The notes under the pieces were generated by a model. That model made no database searches, was not told the origin of the DNA, and saw only the letters and a program-made list of their open reading frames with translations. A program made the position numbers and the translations under genes. Below, piece after piece: positions 9,431 through 18,188 of a DNA stretch of 64,000 nt (position 1 is the stretch's first letter; every line of letters begins with the position of its first letter). The stretch comes from an uncultured Flavobacteriales bacterium (GTDB lineage Bacteria; Bacteroidota; Bacteroidia; Flavobacteriales_D; Parvicellaceae): assembly GCA_913030835.1 (NCBI GenBank), contig CAJWDP010000013.1:1-64000 (forward strand), written 5' to 3'.

Positions 9431-10288
9431 GTGCAAAAAAGAAGAATAACAGTTGTATTTGCTATGCTATTGTTCGCTGCAATTGTTACTTCTTGTAAAA
9501 CATCTGCTGATTGGATCGAGGTTTCGTCTGTATATTTTACGGATCGTGACCTACAAAATTTATCTGACGAGATAATTGGGTTCACAGATTCTATATTTTT
9601 GGCCGAGAAAAAACTCATAACTGAGCCAGGTCAATTTTGGGGTTATGGTTTTGAATATAAAATTCAAGAATTACACCATGTCAACGTAGTCAAATTTGAC
9701 TCCGTTGGAAACGTTTTAGAATTTGCTAGAATTGATAGGAATGGAGTATTGTTACAGAATCAGAGTTACGATTCATATTATATTCCAATTGCACCGAAAA
9801 AGCGATTCACATGGAATACTTCAGATAGTCTCTATAAACCAGCTAGAATGCTAGGGCCATTGATTAAAAAATTCCCTAGAAAGCAGTATAAAGTATTCTA
9901 TGATGTGTATGCTCCGGGTGGAAACTTAATACATGAATGGTATGGTGAAGAATCCTATTCTCTGTATCAGTATGATACCAGTAGCAGACTTGTTGAAGAG
10001 GTTTATTATGTAGAACATGAGCGCTATGATATAAACCGCTATAGCTATGATCATTTTGGCAACTTGATCTCTGAAACAAGGGTTGAATTGCGCGATATTT
10101 CAAATGATTATCAATATGACTCAATCTCAGTACACAACGACCTTGAGTACGACGACAAGGGTCATTGGATAAAAAGAACACAATTCCAACAGGAAACGGT
10201 GATAGCCGACGGTGAACGGATTGATCAAGAATCCTATTATCCTCTTATTACTAAGCGGTATTTAATCTATCAAAAAGGCGAGGATTAG
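9431..10288 (+). CDS. Hypothetical lipoprotein with YD-like repeats
   Basis: About 285 aa if started at GTG 9431, which gives a textbook lipoprotein signal (MQKRRITVVFAMLLFAAIVTSC). A TTG at 9398 would add 11 residues; an in-frame TAA at 9389 limits the choice. The lipobox cysteine (TSCK) implies a lipid anchor made by Lgt, whose gene is at 20.1 kb. The second half holds Tyr/Asp-rich repeats such as YQYDTSSRLVEEVYY, YSYDHFGNLISETR and LEYDDKGHWIKRT, like the YD/RHS repeat motif of surface-exposed toxins and wall proteins but far fewer in number. Function unknown. Converges on another lipoprotein gene. Confidence 0.65.
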   Translation: MQKRRITVVFAMLLFAAIVTSCKTSADWIEVSSVYFTDRDLQNLSDEIIGFTDSIFLAEKKLITEPGQFWGYGFEYKIQELHHVNVVKFDSVGNVLEFARIDRNGVLLQNQSYDSYYIPIAPKKRFTWNTSDSLYKPARMLGPLIKKFPRKQYKVFYDVYAPGGNLIHEWYGEESYSLYQYDTSSRLVEEVYYVEHERYDINRYSYDHFGNLISETRVELRDISNDYQYDSISVHNDLEYDDKGHWIKRTQFQQETVIADGERIDQESYYPLITKRYLIYQKGED

Positions 10289-10317
10289 ATTTGACAATCA
10301 TTGCTTATTCTTTCAGT

Positions 10318-10695
10318 CTATTCCATCACTTCTTCACCGCCTCGTAAAAAGAATTCCAAATTGTCCTCGGGTTGTCTTAAAAACAACGTATCACCGCTCA
10401 CTTGATAGCTGAATCCAATTACCTTTTCATCCGTATTGATCAATAGAAAGTTGTTGTTGAAAGTGACCCAATTAATTCTCTCTTTTTTGAATTTTTTAAT
10501 GTCCTCCGTAACCACAACACCTTTTTCTTTCGATCCGATACCATTGCTATGCAAGTCCAGATGGTACTTCTTTTTTCGAACCCATTTTCCCACCAAATTT
10601 GGATCGTTGTTCGACATGCCTTCCGGCACAGGTGCAGTGCAGCCAATAAGAAATACAACCAGAAAAATGCTTGTAAAAGAAAGGATTGAATTCAT
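10318..10695 (-). CDS. Small hypothetical lipoprotein
   Basis: 125 aa from the ATG at 10695. A longer frame (to 10761) exists, but only the inner ATG gives a lipoprotein signal peptide (MNSILSFTSIFLVVFLIGC) with lipobox IGC. The mature part of about 105 aa contains VGKW near its start and ends in short beta-strand-like stretches (FSYQVSGDTLFLR), a pattern seen in lipocalin-like small lipoproteins; that comparison is weak. Convergent with the YD-like lipoprotein gene. Confidence 0.6.
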   Translation of the reverse strand: MNSILSFTSIFLVVFLIGCTAPVPEGMSNNDPNLVGKWVRKKKYHLDLHSNGIGSKEKGVVVTEDIKKFKKERINWVTFNNNFLLINTDEKVIGFSYQVSGDTLFLRQPEDNLEFFLRGGEEVME

Positions 10696-10785
10696 TTGAA
10701 TGTAGTTGAATGAAAGGGAAGTTAAGAATAATCTAGAGAAGTGTGCATTGCCGCAGGACACCCAACTTATTTGTAAGTTTACTAG

Positions 10786-11238
10786 ATGACATTTAGAAAG
10801 GCCACAAAAAGGGATCTGCCGGCCATTGTTGAACTACTGGCAGATGACATCTTGGGTGCGAAAAGAGAAGATGCACGGCATCCCCTTCCTGATTGCTACA
10901 TGAATGCGTTTGGCAATATCGAAGAGGACAAGAATCAAGAGCTGATTGTTGCAGATGACGAGAAAGGGATGATCGTCGGTACGTTGCAGATCACTTTCAT
11001 TCAATATCTTAATTACAAAGGAGGCATTCGCGCACTGATTGAATCAGTAAGAATCCATAAGGAATTTCGAGGGAAGGCATTAGGCTCGGAAATGATTGGT
11101 TGGGCCGTGGAAAGATCGAAGGGAAGGGGTGCTCATATTATCCAGCTCACTACCGATAAACAAAGGCCGGAGGCAATTAAATTTTATGAGAAATTGGGGT
11201 TTGTTGCCTCGCACGAGGGCTTTAAAATGCACGTATAA
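10786..11238 (+). CDS. GNAT family N-acetyltransferase
   Basis: 150 aa. Typical GNAT order: FRKATKRDLPAIVELL at the N-terminus, a central beta strand (GMIVGTLQITFI), the acetyl-CoA-binding segment HKEFRGKALGSEMIGWA (motif Q/R-x-x-G-x-G/A at RGKALG), and a C-terminal FYEKLGFVAS strand. It transfers an acetyl group from acetyl-CoA to an amine; the substrate is unknown. A TAAGTTTA (-7-like, 7 of 8) lies 4 nt before the ATG. Convergent with the amidohydrolase gene. Confidence 0.85.
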   Translation: MTFRKATKRDLPAIVELLADDILGAKREDARHPLPDCYMNAFGNIEEDKNQELIVADDEKGMIVGTLQITFIQYLNYKGGIRALIESVRIHKEFRGKALGSEMIGWAVERSKGRGAHIIQLTTDKQRPEAIKFYEKLGFVASHEGFKMHV

Positions 11239-11260
11239 ATGCTCTTAACGATTGCAAACT

Positions 11261-12601
11261 TTATCGAATTCGGCGAACCTGCTTTCCGTTTTTAAAAATG
11301 TAAGCAGGCTCCTCAATTGTTCTTAGATTCTTGATCGGGTCGTCTTTTAAGATCAGCAGGTCGGCCTTTGCACCTTTACTGATATGCCCAAAATCGGGAT
11401 CGTCAATAAACAGTGTTGCATTTCCATAAGTGGCTCCCTGCAGAATTTTATAGGTTTCCATTCCAAATCGTTCCAGTTCATAGAGCTCCTGATAATATGT
11501 TGAACCCGCATAGGTTCCCGGTAAATTGCTGTCTGTGCCAACCAGTATCGGTACATTGAGATTATTGAGTAATTCAAAATTGCGTTCCCAATGGGTTCGA
11601 TGATCCGAAACATTTTGAAAAAAATCATTCATCACTGCTTGTTCATGCACGTCTTTACCATTGTCCTCTGTTACCGGTTCTAGAACGCAGCAGGGTACCA
11701 ATAAACGATCCTTTTCAGATGGTTTGAAATTGCCTTTGTTGATTTTGTCCACGTTAACAAAACCTGCCAAAGTATATATGATCTTGACCCCCGATTGGGC
11801 CACCAGTTTAGCTTGCTCGGAATTAAGCGGGTCTCTCCAGATACCATGTGCGAGAATATCAGCTCCGGCTTCAATTGCACTCATTGCATTATCAACGCTT
11901 CCGATGTGAACAAATACCTTTAAGTTTTGATTATGTGATTCTTGTACGAGTGCTTTCAATAGCTTAGTTGGCATCTCAGGAGAATTGGGAGGAATTTTGT
12001 CGCAAGCAAGCTTCATGTAATTGACGCCTTTTCTTTTGAACGAGCTAACGATTTTTCTTGCATCGCTCTCTTTTTTGATGGTGGGAAAGACCAGATTCGC
12101 AAGGAACCCCAGCGCCTTTGGGAGCATAATTTTCGATAGGGGAATAGGGTGAGAGTCCTTTATCGTTACAGGAATGTGGGTGTGGTATAAACTGGGTCCG
12201 CAAAGCTTTCCGCTTTCCAGCTGATTAGAGATTTTCTTCAGCTTCCCTGCGATACCACCCAAATCGTATATTGTTGTGATACCACTGTAGAGATAGGCTT
12301 CAAGGTTGTAATTGATTCTTGGCTTAATGTTTCTCCAAGGAATAGCACCGCTTCCTGATAGGTGTACATGCGAGTCTATTAATCCAGGCATGAGCACCAT
12401 TCCATGAGCTTCTATCTTTTTCATCGATGATACAGGAATGGTTCCGGAAGGCCCTATGTCGGCTATTCTTCCACTCTGAATCAAGACATCCTGATGTTCG
12501 ATCAAGTCGTTCTGTTTGCCGTCAAACACACTTACGTCTTCAATAAGGGTTGGACTACATTCATCTTCCATTTCGATAAGCGAAGCAAAATCAGAAGTCA
12601 T
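11261..12601 (-). CDS. Metal-dependent amidohydrolase, imidazolonepropionase-like
   Basis: 446 aa. The frame has the amidohydrolase-superfamily metal motifs in order: PGLIDSHVHLSG (HxH), NYMKLACDK (candidate carboxylated Lys), KVFVHIGS and ILAHG (two His) and LVGTDSNLPG (Asp). The N- and C-terminal beta-sandwich parts are visible (DVLIQSGRIADIG; GAKADLLILKDDP). There is no signal peptide, so it is probably cytosolic. It belongs to the broad dipeptidase/imidazolonepropionase-related group whose substrates range from Xaa-Pro dipeptides to cyclic imides, so the specificity is open. hutH of histidine breakdown is in this window but 37 kb away, so a Hut role is not supported by context. Confidence 0.8.
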   Translation of the reverse strand: MTSDFASLIEMEDECSPTLIEDVSVFDGKQNDLIEHQDVLIQSGRIADIGPSGTIPVSSMKKIEAHGMVLMPGLIDSHVHLSGSGAIPWRNIKPRINYNLEAYLYSGITTIYDLGGIAGKLKKISNQLESGKLCGPSLYHTHIPVTIKDSHPIPLSKIMLPKALGFLANLVFPTIKKESDARKIVSSFKRKGVNYMKLACDKIPPNSPEMPTKLLKALVQESHNQNLKVFVHIGSVDNAMSAIEAGADILAHGIWRDPLNSEQAKLVAQSGVKIIYTLAGFVNVDKINKGNFKPSEKDRLLVPCCVLEPVTEDNGKDVHEQAVMNDFFQNVSDHRTHWERNFELLNNLNVPILVGTDSNLPGTYAGSTYYQELYELERFGMETYKILQGATYGNATLFIDDPDFGHISKGAKADLLILKDDPIKNLRTIEEPAYIFKNGKQVRRIR

Positions 12602-12850
12602 GTTTTTAATTTTGTACGGAGCAGGATTTTGAACAGAAAAGATAAGAATAAAACAAAGCCGAGAAAATTGACAATGATCAATTTAGACGTTTTTATCGGA
12701 ACACTGAATTGATGTCGTTCGTCTGACAAATTTCATAATTCATCGAAAACGAAACGAAAAAGAATCGGATTGCCGTAACCTGTGCTACTTTTTCCGTACA
12801 AGTACATCCAACCATTGAACTTCTGAATTTACTGCTTCAAGACAACCGAA

Positions 12851-13219
12851 ATGAAGTCGTTATTTATTTTTGCAGTTACTTGTTGTTTAGCAGGAGTAAA
12901 TGCACAGACATATGAAGCTTTTCAGCGTGAGGTCATCATAGAAAGTGAAGACGAATCCTCTGTTGAGGTTGACTTTTGCAAGTGGCACATTACATCCAGT
13001 CATGTGATTTGGGAAGCAGGCGATGGTCATAGTGCAGACATTCACAAGGTAATGGACTATCTTCAGTCAAAGGAAGTGTATGCCATAAACACATATGGTA
13101 ACGAGTTTACACTTGATATTGATCAGGTTGAAGGTACGGATCTGTTCTATCTGAAATATACACCTAAGCAGGATACATCGTGGCATGCTATATACCACTG
13201 TATAAAGCGTCCGGAATAA
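12851..13219 (+). CDS. Hypothetical small secreted protein
   Basis: 122 aa with a signal peptide (MKSLFIFAVTCCLAGVNAQ). The mature part of about 103 aa has two Trp (CKWHITSSHVIWE) and ends with two His-containing aromatic patches (SWHAIYHCIK). I recognise no family. Stands alone between the amidohydrolase and folE. Confidence 0.55.
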   Translation: MKSLFIFAVTCCLAGVNAQTYEAFQREVIIESEDESSVEVDFCKWHITSSHVIWEAGDGHSADIHKVMDYLQSKEVYAINTYGNEFTLDIDQVEGTDLFYLKYTPKQDTSWHAIYHCIKRPE

Positions 13220-13326
13220 CCCAATAGCTGGACTGACTTCAATTGATTTTTGTGTTTATTTACTAAAACAAAAGGGAATACATTTTGTTAGTTAAATATT
13301 GCATTCGGCAAAACACAAACTTTAAC

Positions 13327-13334
13327 TATATTTA
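13327..13334 (+). promoter_or_regulatory. -7-like box before folE
   Basis: TATATTTA (7 of 8), 12 nt before the folE ATG; probable start of the folE-cysS-peptidase transcript. Confidence 0.4.
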
Positions 13335-13346
13335 CACCTTCAAAAA

Positions 13347-14021
13347 ATGAGCGATTTGAAAGACATAGTGGCGATTGGAGAAGATCATGTGGCAACTTCC
13401 GCGGATACTCCATTAAGAGCAGACGCATTTGAATTATCGGATACGGAAAAGATCGAAATTATAGAAGATCATTTTAAGCAGATCATGATTACCTTGGGAC
13501 TAGATCTTAACGATGATAGTCTGTCCGGAACACCTAGACGCGTTGCAAGGATGTATGTAGAAGAAATTTTCTCAGGTTTAAATCCAAAAAATAAACCGGT
13601 AGTTTCCTTGTTTAAGAATGCGTACAAATACGATCAAATGCTCATCGAAAAAGATATAGAGGTTTACTCGGTTTGTGAACATCACTTTGTGCCGATCATT
13701 GGTCGGGCACATGTGGCCTATTTCGCACAGGATAATGTAATTGGCATTTCCAAGATCAACAGAATTGTGCGTCACTTTGCAAAACGACCCAGCGTTCAGG
13801 AAAGATTAAATGTTCAGATTGTCGAGGAGCTAAAGAATGCACTGAATACGGAAGATGTAGCATGCATCATTGATGCAAAGCACCTCTGTGTAAACTCCAG
13901 AGGAGTTGGAGATACCCATAGCTCTACAATAACCGGCCAGTTTGGAGGCAAGTTCAATGATCATGCGGTCAAGATGGAATTGCTGAAGCAAATTGGTATG
14001 GAGTCAAAAATCGACATCTGA
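13347..14021 (+). CDS. folE: GTP cyclohydrolase I
   Basis: 224 aa, usual family length. Converts GTP to 7,8-dihydroneopterin triphosphate, the first step of folate, tetrahydropterin and queuosine precursor synthesis. Zinc ligands are visible: Cys110 and His113 in [10 protein letters not shown], and Cys181 in [10 protein letters not shown]. The last motif is followed by STITGQFGG, close to the family's substrate-binding STxT segment. The N-terminal 35 residues are a poorly conserved extension. cysS starts 2 nt after the stop, so the two are co-transcribed. queD, which uses the product for queuosine, lies at 37 kb. Confidence 0.95.
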   Translation: MSDLKDIVAIGEDHVATSADTPLRADAFELSDTEKIEIIEDHFKQIMITLGLDLNDDSLSGTPRRVARMYVEEIFSGLNPKNKPVVSLFKNAYKYDQMLIEKDIEVYSVCEHHFVPIIGRAHVAYFAQDNVIGISKINRIVRHFAKRPSVQERLNVQIVEELKNALNTEDVACIIDAKHLCVNSRGVGDTHSSTITGQFGGKFNDHAVKMELLKQIGMESKIDI

Positions 14022-14023
14022 AT

Positions 14024-15523
14024 ATGGCGGACGAAATAGCCAACAAAATTTTCATCTACAATTCGCTTTCAGGAAAAAAGGAAGAATTCATTCCGATAAA
14101 CAAAAACCTCGTTGGAATGTATGTGTGTGGACCAACAGTCTACAGCAATGTACATTTAGGAAATTGTCGGACTTTTCTCACATTTGATATGGTGTATCGA
14201 TACCTGAAATACATTGGTTATCAGGTTCGGTATGTTAGAAATATTACCGATGCGGGTCATCTGGAAAATGATGCGGATGAAGGTGAAGATAAGATCGCAA
14301 AAAAGGCCCGGATCGAACAGCTCGAGCCGATGGAAATTGTGCAGGCCTACACGGTCGATTTCCACAACGTGATGAGAAGCTTCAACGCCTTGCCACCTTC
14401 GATAGAACCCACTGCGACCGGGCACATTATTGAGCAGATTGAGATGATCCGAACGATCATGGACAAAGGATTGGCATATGAAGTGAACGGATCTGTTTAC
14501 TTTGATGTAAAGAAATACTCAGAGAAAAATAATTACGGGGAGCTCTCCGGACGAAAATTGGATGAGCTAAGAGAAGGTACTAGAGAGTTGGACGGTCAAT
14601 CTGAGAAAAGAGACCCGATAGATTTTGCGCTTTGGAAAAAAGCTTCAGATCAGCACATTATGCGGTGGCAATCGCCTTGGAGCGATGGATTCCCGGGCTG
14701 GCACCTGGAATGCTCCGTAATGAGCTCTAAATACTTGGGAGATCAGTTCGATATTCATGGTGGAGGAATGGACTTGAAGTTTCCACATCACGAGTGCGAA
14801 ATTGCTCAAGGTAAAGCATCCAATGAGACTTCTCCGGTCAATTACTGGATGCATGGTAATATGCTTACGTTGAATGGAAAGAGAATGAGTAAATCAACCG
14901 GCAACACCTTATTGCCGCATGAGCTCTTTTCAGGAGAAAATGAATTGTTGGAAAAAGCATATCATCCAATGGTGGTCCGATTCTTCATGATGCAGGCTCA
15001 TTACAGGAGTACGCTAGATTTTTCCAGTGAGGCACTTTCCGCTTCTGAGAAAGGATACCAAAAACTGATGGCCGCGATAGAAACACTGGATAAACTTTCG
15101 TTCACTCAAAACGAATTCAATGATGCTGAGGATACCGCAATCGTGGGACTTTGTGAACAATGTTTTGCGTTTATGAATGATGACTTCAATACGCCGAGAA
15201 CAATTGCAACATTGTTTGAGCTGGTAAGCAAGATCAACGTCTATGCGAAAAAGGGTTCAATCGATAACATTTCGGAGAAAACGAGTAACTTGCTGTCCGA
15301 AACTTTTCGAGGTATGGTGTTTGATGTTCTAGGACTGAAAGACATTCAAGATCGAAAACAAGGTCCGCTTGATGGAGTGATGGATATTCTCATCAATTTG
15401 AGAAAAGAAGCAAAACTCAGCAGGAATTTTGAACTTTCGGACAAAATAAGAGATGAATTAAGTGCCGCAGGAATACAATTGAAAGACAGTCGAGACGGCA
15501 CTACTGATTACACAATAAACTAA
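14024..15523 (+). CDS. cysS: Cysteine--tRNA ligase
   Basis: 499 aa. Charges tRNA-Cys. Class I motifs are present: the HIGH equivalent HLGN at residues 44-47 (within [11 protein letters not shown]) and KMSKS as RMSKS at 287-291 ([11 protein letters not shown]). Zinc ligands fit CGP near residue 35, the Cys in HLECSVMSS, and PHHECEIAQ. The C-terminal DALR/anticodon part ends with [15 protein letters not shown], the standard tail. Starts 2 nt after folE; the C1 peptidase follows 4 nt after its stop, so the three form an operon ending at the terminator at 16784. Confidence 0.97.
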   Translation: MADEIANKIFIYNSLSGKKEEFIPINKNLVGMYVCGPTVYSNVHLGNCRTFLTFDMVYRYLKYIGYQVRYVRNITDAGHLENDADEGEDKIAKKARIEQLEPMEIVQAYTVDFHNVMRSFNALPPSIEPTATGHIIEQIEMIRTIMDKGLAYEVNGSVYFDVKKYSEKNNYGELSGRKLDELREGTRELDGQSEKRDPIDFALWKKASDQHIMRWQSPWSDGFPGWHLECSVMSSKYLGDQFDIHGGGMDLKFPHHECEIAQGKASNETSPVNYWMHGNMLTLNGKRMSKSTGNTLLPHELFSGENELLEKAYHPMVVRFFMMQAHYRSTLDFSSEALSASEKGYQKLMAAIETLDKLSFTQNEFNDAEDTAIVGLCEQCFAFMNDDFNTPRTIATLFELVSKINVYAKKGSIDNISEKTSNLLSETFRGMVFDVLGLKDIQDRKQGPLDGVMDILINLRKEAKLSRNFELSDKIRDELSAAGIQLKDSRDGTTDYTIN

Positions 15524-15527
15524 AGGG

Positions 15528-16763
15528 ATGTATAATAGAATAACAAAAACAATAGTGCTTGCTTTTTGCGTAGCTGCAGGAAGCACAACCGTTGCACAGG
15601 AAGAAGAACCATTAACTAACAAAAAAGGCAGTGAATACCGTTTTGAGGTAATTGCTGACAATGATGCTACTGAGGTGCAAAATCAAAACCGAACGGGAAC
15701 ATGCTGGAGCTTTTCTTCACTTTCCTTTTTTGAATCTGAGTTGCTTAGAATGAAAAAAGGAAAACACAATTTGTCGGAAATGTTCATTGTTCGTAACGCT
15801 TACATTGGAAAGGCAGAAAATTATCTGAGAATGTATGGGACGTTTAATTTCGGACAGGGTGGTGCGTTTCATGATATTCCATGGGTGATTGAACGATATG
15901 GTATTGTGCCTGAAGAAGTATATCAAGGATTGGAATACGGTTCTGAAACACATTCACACGACGAAATGGAACAAATGATGAAGGCCATGGTGGAAGTGTT
16001 GGCGAAAAGACCTCAGGGTGGAAAACTGACTCCTAATTGGAAAAAGGCCATAGCTGGAGTGGCAGACGCTTACCTAGGTGACCTTCCGGATGAAAATATG
16101 GAGGATTTTAAATTTACTTACAATGGTCAGGAATATACTCCCGGATCATTCTCAGAGTCTCTGGGTTGGAATATGGACGATTACATTTCCTTGACCTCGT
16201 ACACACATCATCCATTCTACAAGCCATTTGTACTGGAAGTTCAAGACAACTGGGCCATGAGAACAGGGTACAATCTTCCCATTGATGAATTGATGCAGGT
16301 AATGGAAGAATCTGTTAAAAATGGATACACGTTTGCATGGGGTGCAGATGTTTCTGAGAAAGGATTCTCGTTTAGAGATGCATTGGCCATTCTTCCTGAA
16401 GATGAATCAACGATTAAGGAAAAAGGAAAGGATGATAAGTTTTTCAATTCTGCAGGAGCGGAGAAAGTGTCAAACGCATTTATGGCTCCTGGCAAAGAGC
16501 GCATTGTAACACAAGAAGAAAGACAAGCTGCATTTGATTCTCAGGAAACCACAGACGATCATGGTATGCACATTACCGGAACATTACAAGATCAGAATGG
16601 TACCAAATATTTTATTGTAAAGAACTCGTGGGGTACAAAATACAACAACTGTGATGGATACTTTTATGCATCTTTCCCATATGCGAGATACAAAACCATG
16701 AATATTCTTATTCACAAAGACGGTATTCCAAAAGACATTAAAAAGAAATTAGGGATCAAATAA
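15528..16763 (+). CDS. Exported C1 peptidase, bleomycin hydrolase / aminopeptidase C type
   Basis: 411 aa. The catalytic triad is readable: Gln/Cys in QNQNRTGTCWSFSS, His in DDHGMHITGTL, Asn in IVKNSWGTKYN. Length and order fit the PepC/bleomycin hydrolase family, which forms hexameric barrels and trims N-terminal residues from peptides. Unlike cytosolic PepC it has an N-terminal signal peptide (ITKTIVLAFCVAAGSTTVAQ), so it should work in the periplasm. Third gene of the folE-cysS operon, 4 nt after cysS, and followed by a strong terminator. Confidence 0.85.
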   Translation: MYNRITKTIVLAFCVAAGSTTVAQEEEPLTNKKGSEYRFEVIADNDATEVQNQNRTGTCWSFSSLSFFESELLRMKKGKHNLSEMFIVRNAYIGKAENYLRMYGTFNFGQGGAFHDIPWVIERYGIVPEEVYQGLEYGSETHSHDEMEQMMKAMVEVLAKRPQGGKLTPNWKKAIAGVADAYLGDLPDENMEDFKFTYNGQEYTPGSFSESLGWNMDDYISLTSYTHHPFYKPFVLEVQDNWAMRTGYNLPIDELMQVMEESVKNGYTFAWGADVSEKGFSFRDALAILPEDESTIKEKGKDDKFFNSAGAEKVSNAFMAPGKERIVTQEERQAAFDSQETTDDHGMHITGTLQDQNGTKYFIVKNSWGTKYNNCDGYFYASFPYARYKTMNILIHKDGIPKDIKKKLGIK

Positions 16764-16783
16764 TTCAAAAAATTTGCGCAATT

Positions 16784-16819
16784 ACCCTGTTCGACCAGTG
16801 CTGTTGAACAGGGTTTTTT
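16784..16819 (+). terminator. Rho-independent terminator after the C1 peptidase gene
   Basis: ACCCTGTTC and GAACAGGGT form a 9-pair stem around an 11- to 12-nt loop and are followed by six T. Ends the folE-cysS-peptidase transcript. Confidence 0.9.
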
Positions 16820-16862
16820 GTTCAACGGAAGTCAATTATTCTTGCTAACTTTCCCAACCCAA

Positions 16863-17180
16863 ATGAGAAAGCTCCTAAATACAATTTTTATCCTGCCGAT
16901 CCGGTTGTATCAGTGGATAATTTCTCCTTTGTTCCCCGGCACATGTCGTCACGAACCAACCTGCTCCCAGTATGCGGTCGAGGCGATCAATGAATGGGGA
17001 CCTTTACGTGGCTTGTGGCTCGGCGTAAAACGGTTGGTAAAGTGTCATCCTTGGGGTACACATGGGCCGGATCCGGTGCCAAAAAAAAGAAGATCGGAAA
17101 GTAGTAGTGACGAGCTAAATAAATCCGCTTCAACGTTTTCTCATCAAGTCAAATCAATCTGTTGCTATGCTGAAAATTGA
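16863..17180 (+). CDS. yidD: Membrane protein insertion efficiency factor YidD
   Basis: 105 aa from the ATG at 16863; the longer open frame begins inside the preceding terminator and is unlikely. The family signature is clear: PIRLYQWIISPLFPG, then TCRHEPTCSQYAVEAI, then GLWLGVKRLVKCHPWG. YidD assists insertion of membrane proteins with YidC/Sec. The C-terminus carries about 35 extra polar residues beyond the usual GPDPVP end. Overlaps the next gene by 14 nt. TAACTTTC (16846-16853) is a -7-like box 9 nt before the ATG. Confidence 0.92.
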   Translation: MRKLLNTIFILPIRLYQWIISPLFPGTCRHEPTCSQYAVEAINEWGPLRGLWLGVKRLVKCHPWGTHGPDPVPKKRRSESSSDELNKSASTFSHQVKSICCYAEN

Positions 17181-18177
17181 CATGCATACACATCTCATGC
17201 CTGATCGTATGCCTCGATGGGCAGACAAATTTGGTTACGGAGGTTTCATTCATCTTGATCATCACAGAAAAGGTTGGGCACGGATGATGCAGGATAGTAA
17301 GTTCTTTAGAGAGATCAATGAAAACTGTTGGGACCCGGAGGTGCGCATCAACGAATATTTAGAATTCGATACACAGGTCCAGGTAATCTGCACCATCCCG
17401 GTCTTATTTGCCTATTGGGCCAAGCCCAAAGATTGTTTGGAAATTTCCGAATTCCTGAACGACCATATAGCTGAAATCGTTCAGAAATATCCGAAGCAAT
17501 ACGTTGGATTAGGGACGGTGCCGATGCAGGATGCAGAACTGGCAGTACAAGAACTACATAGAATAAAAGAAATTGGATTGGTGGGTATACAGATTGGATC
17601 CAATGTGAACAACAAAAACCTGAACGAAGCCGAATTCTTTTCCATTTTCGAAACCTGCTCGAAGCTAGGTTTGGCTGTGATGGTGCATCCATGGAATATG
17701 ATGGGTAAAAAACACATGGAGCGATATTGGTTACCATGGCTTGTCGGTATGCCCGCAGAAACATCAAGAGCAATGTGTTCCATGATTTTTGGCGGGGTTC
17801 TCGAGCGACTGCCTGGTTTAAGGGTAAACTTTGTCCATTCCGGAGGCGCCTTTCTTCCAACGATTGGAAGGGTTGAACACGGATTCAACTGCAGGCCTGA
17901 CCTGGTGGCAATTGACAACCCCGTTAATCCCAGAGAGTATCTTGGGAAGTTTTGGGTCGATTGCATAACACACGATCCATTGATGTTGGAATATGTGCTA
18001 AAATTGCAGGGGTCGAAACGGGTTACGTTGGGAACAGATTATCCCTTTCCGTTAGGTGACCTCGAGATTGGAAAGTTCATTACAGAAATGGAGCTGGACG
18101 AATCGATAATAGAAGATATATTCTGCAACGCTACGTTAGAATGGCTCAACTTAACTAAGGAACAGTTCTTGCAATAA
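17167..18177 (+). CDS. Aminocarboxymuconate-semialdehyde decarboxylase-like amidohydrolase
   Basis: 336 aa, the same length as animal ACMSD. Segment-by-segment it matches the ACMSD pattern as I remember it: HTH metal site at residues 7-9 (DMHTHLMP), FGYGGFIHLDHHRKG, ENCWDPEVRI, VPVLFAYWAKP-type segment, VGLGTVPMQ, VMVHPWNM, YWLPWLVGMPAET, HSGGAFLPTIGR and LGTDYPFPLG with the metal Asp. The enzyme removes CO2 from 2-amino-3-carboxymuconate-6-semialdehyde in tryptophan (kynurenine) or aromatic breakdown, diverting it from quinolinate. No other kynurenine gene is in the window. It overlaps yidD and precedes the M1 peptidase by 11 nt. Confidence 0.88.
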   Translation: MLKIDMHTHLMPDRMPRWADKFGYGGFIHLDHHRKGWARMMQDSKFFREINENCWDPEVRINEYLEFDTQVQVICTIPVLFAYWAKPKDCLEISEFLNDHIAEIVQKYPKQYVGLGTVPMQDAELAVQELHRIKEIGLVGIQIGSNVNNKNLNEAEFFSIFETCSKLGLAVMVHPWNMMGKKHMERYWLPWLVGMPAETSRAMCSMIFGGVLERLPGLRVNFVHSGGAFLPTIGRVEHGFNCRPDLVAIDNPVNPREYLGKFWVDCITHDPLMLEYVLKLQGSKRVTLGTDYPFPLGDLEIGKFITEMELDESIIEDIFCNATLEWLNLTKEQFLQ

Positions 18178-18188
18178 CCGCTTAAAAA

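Noticed and set aside
12494-12712. 72-aa plus-strand open frame over the amidohydrolase start
   Set aside because: It overlaps the amidohydrolase on the other strand and has no recognisable features.
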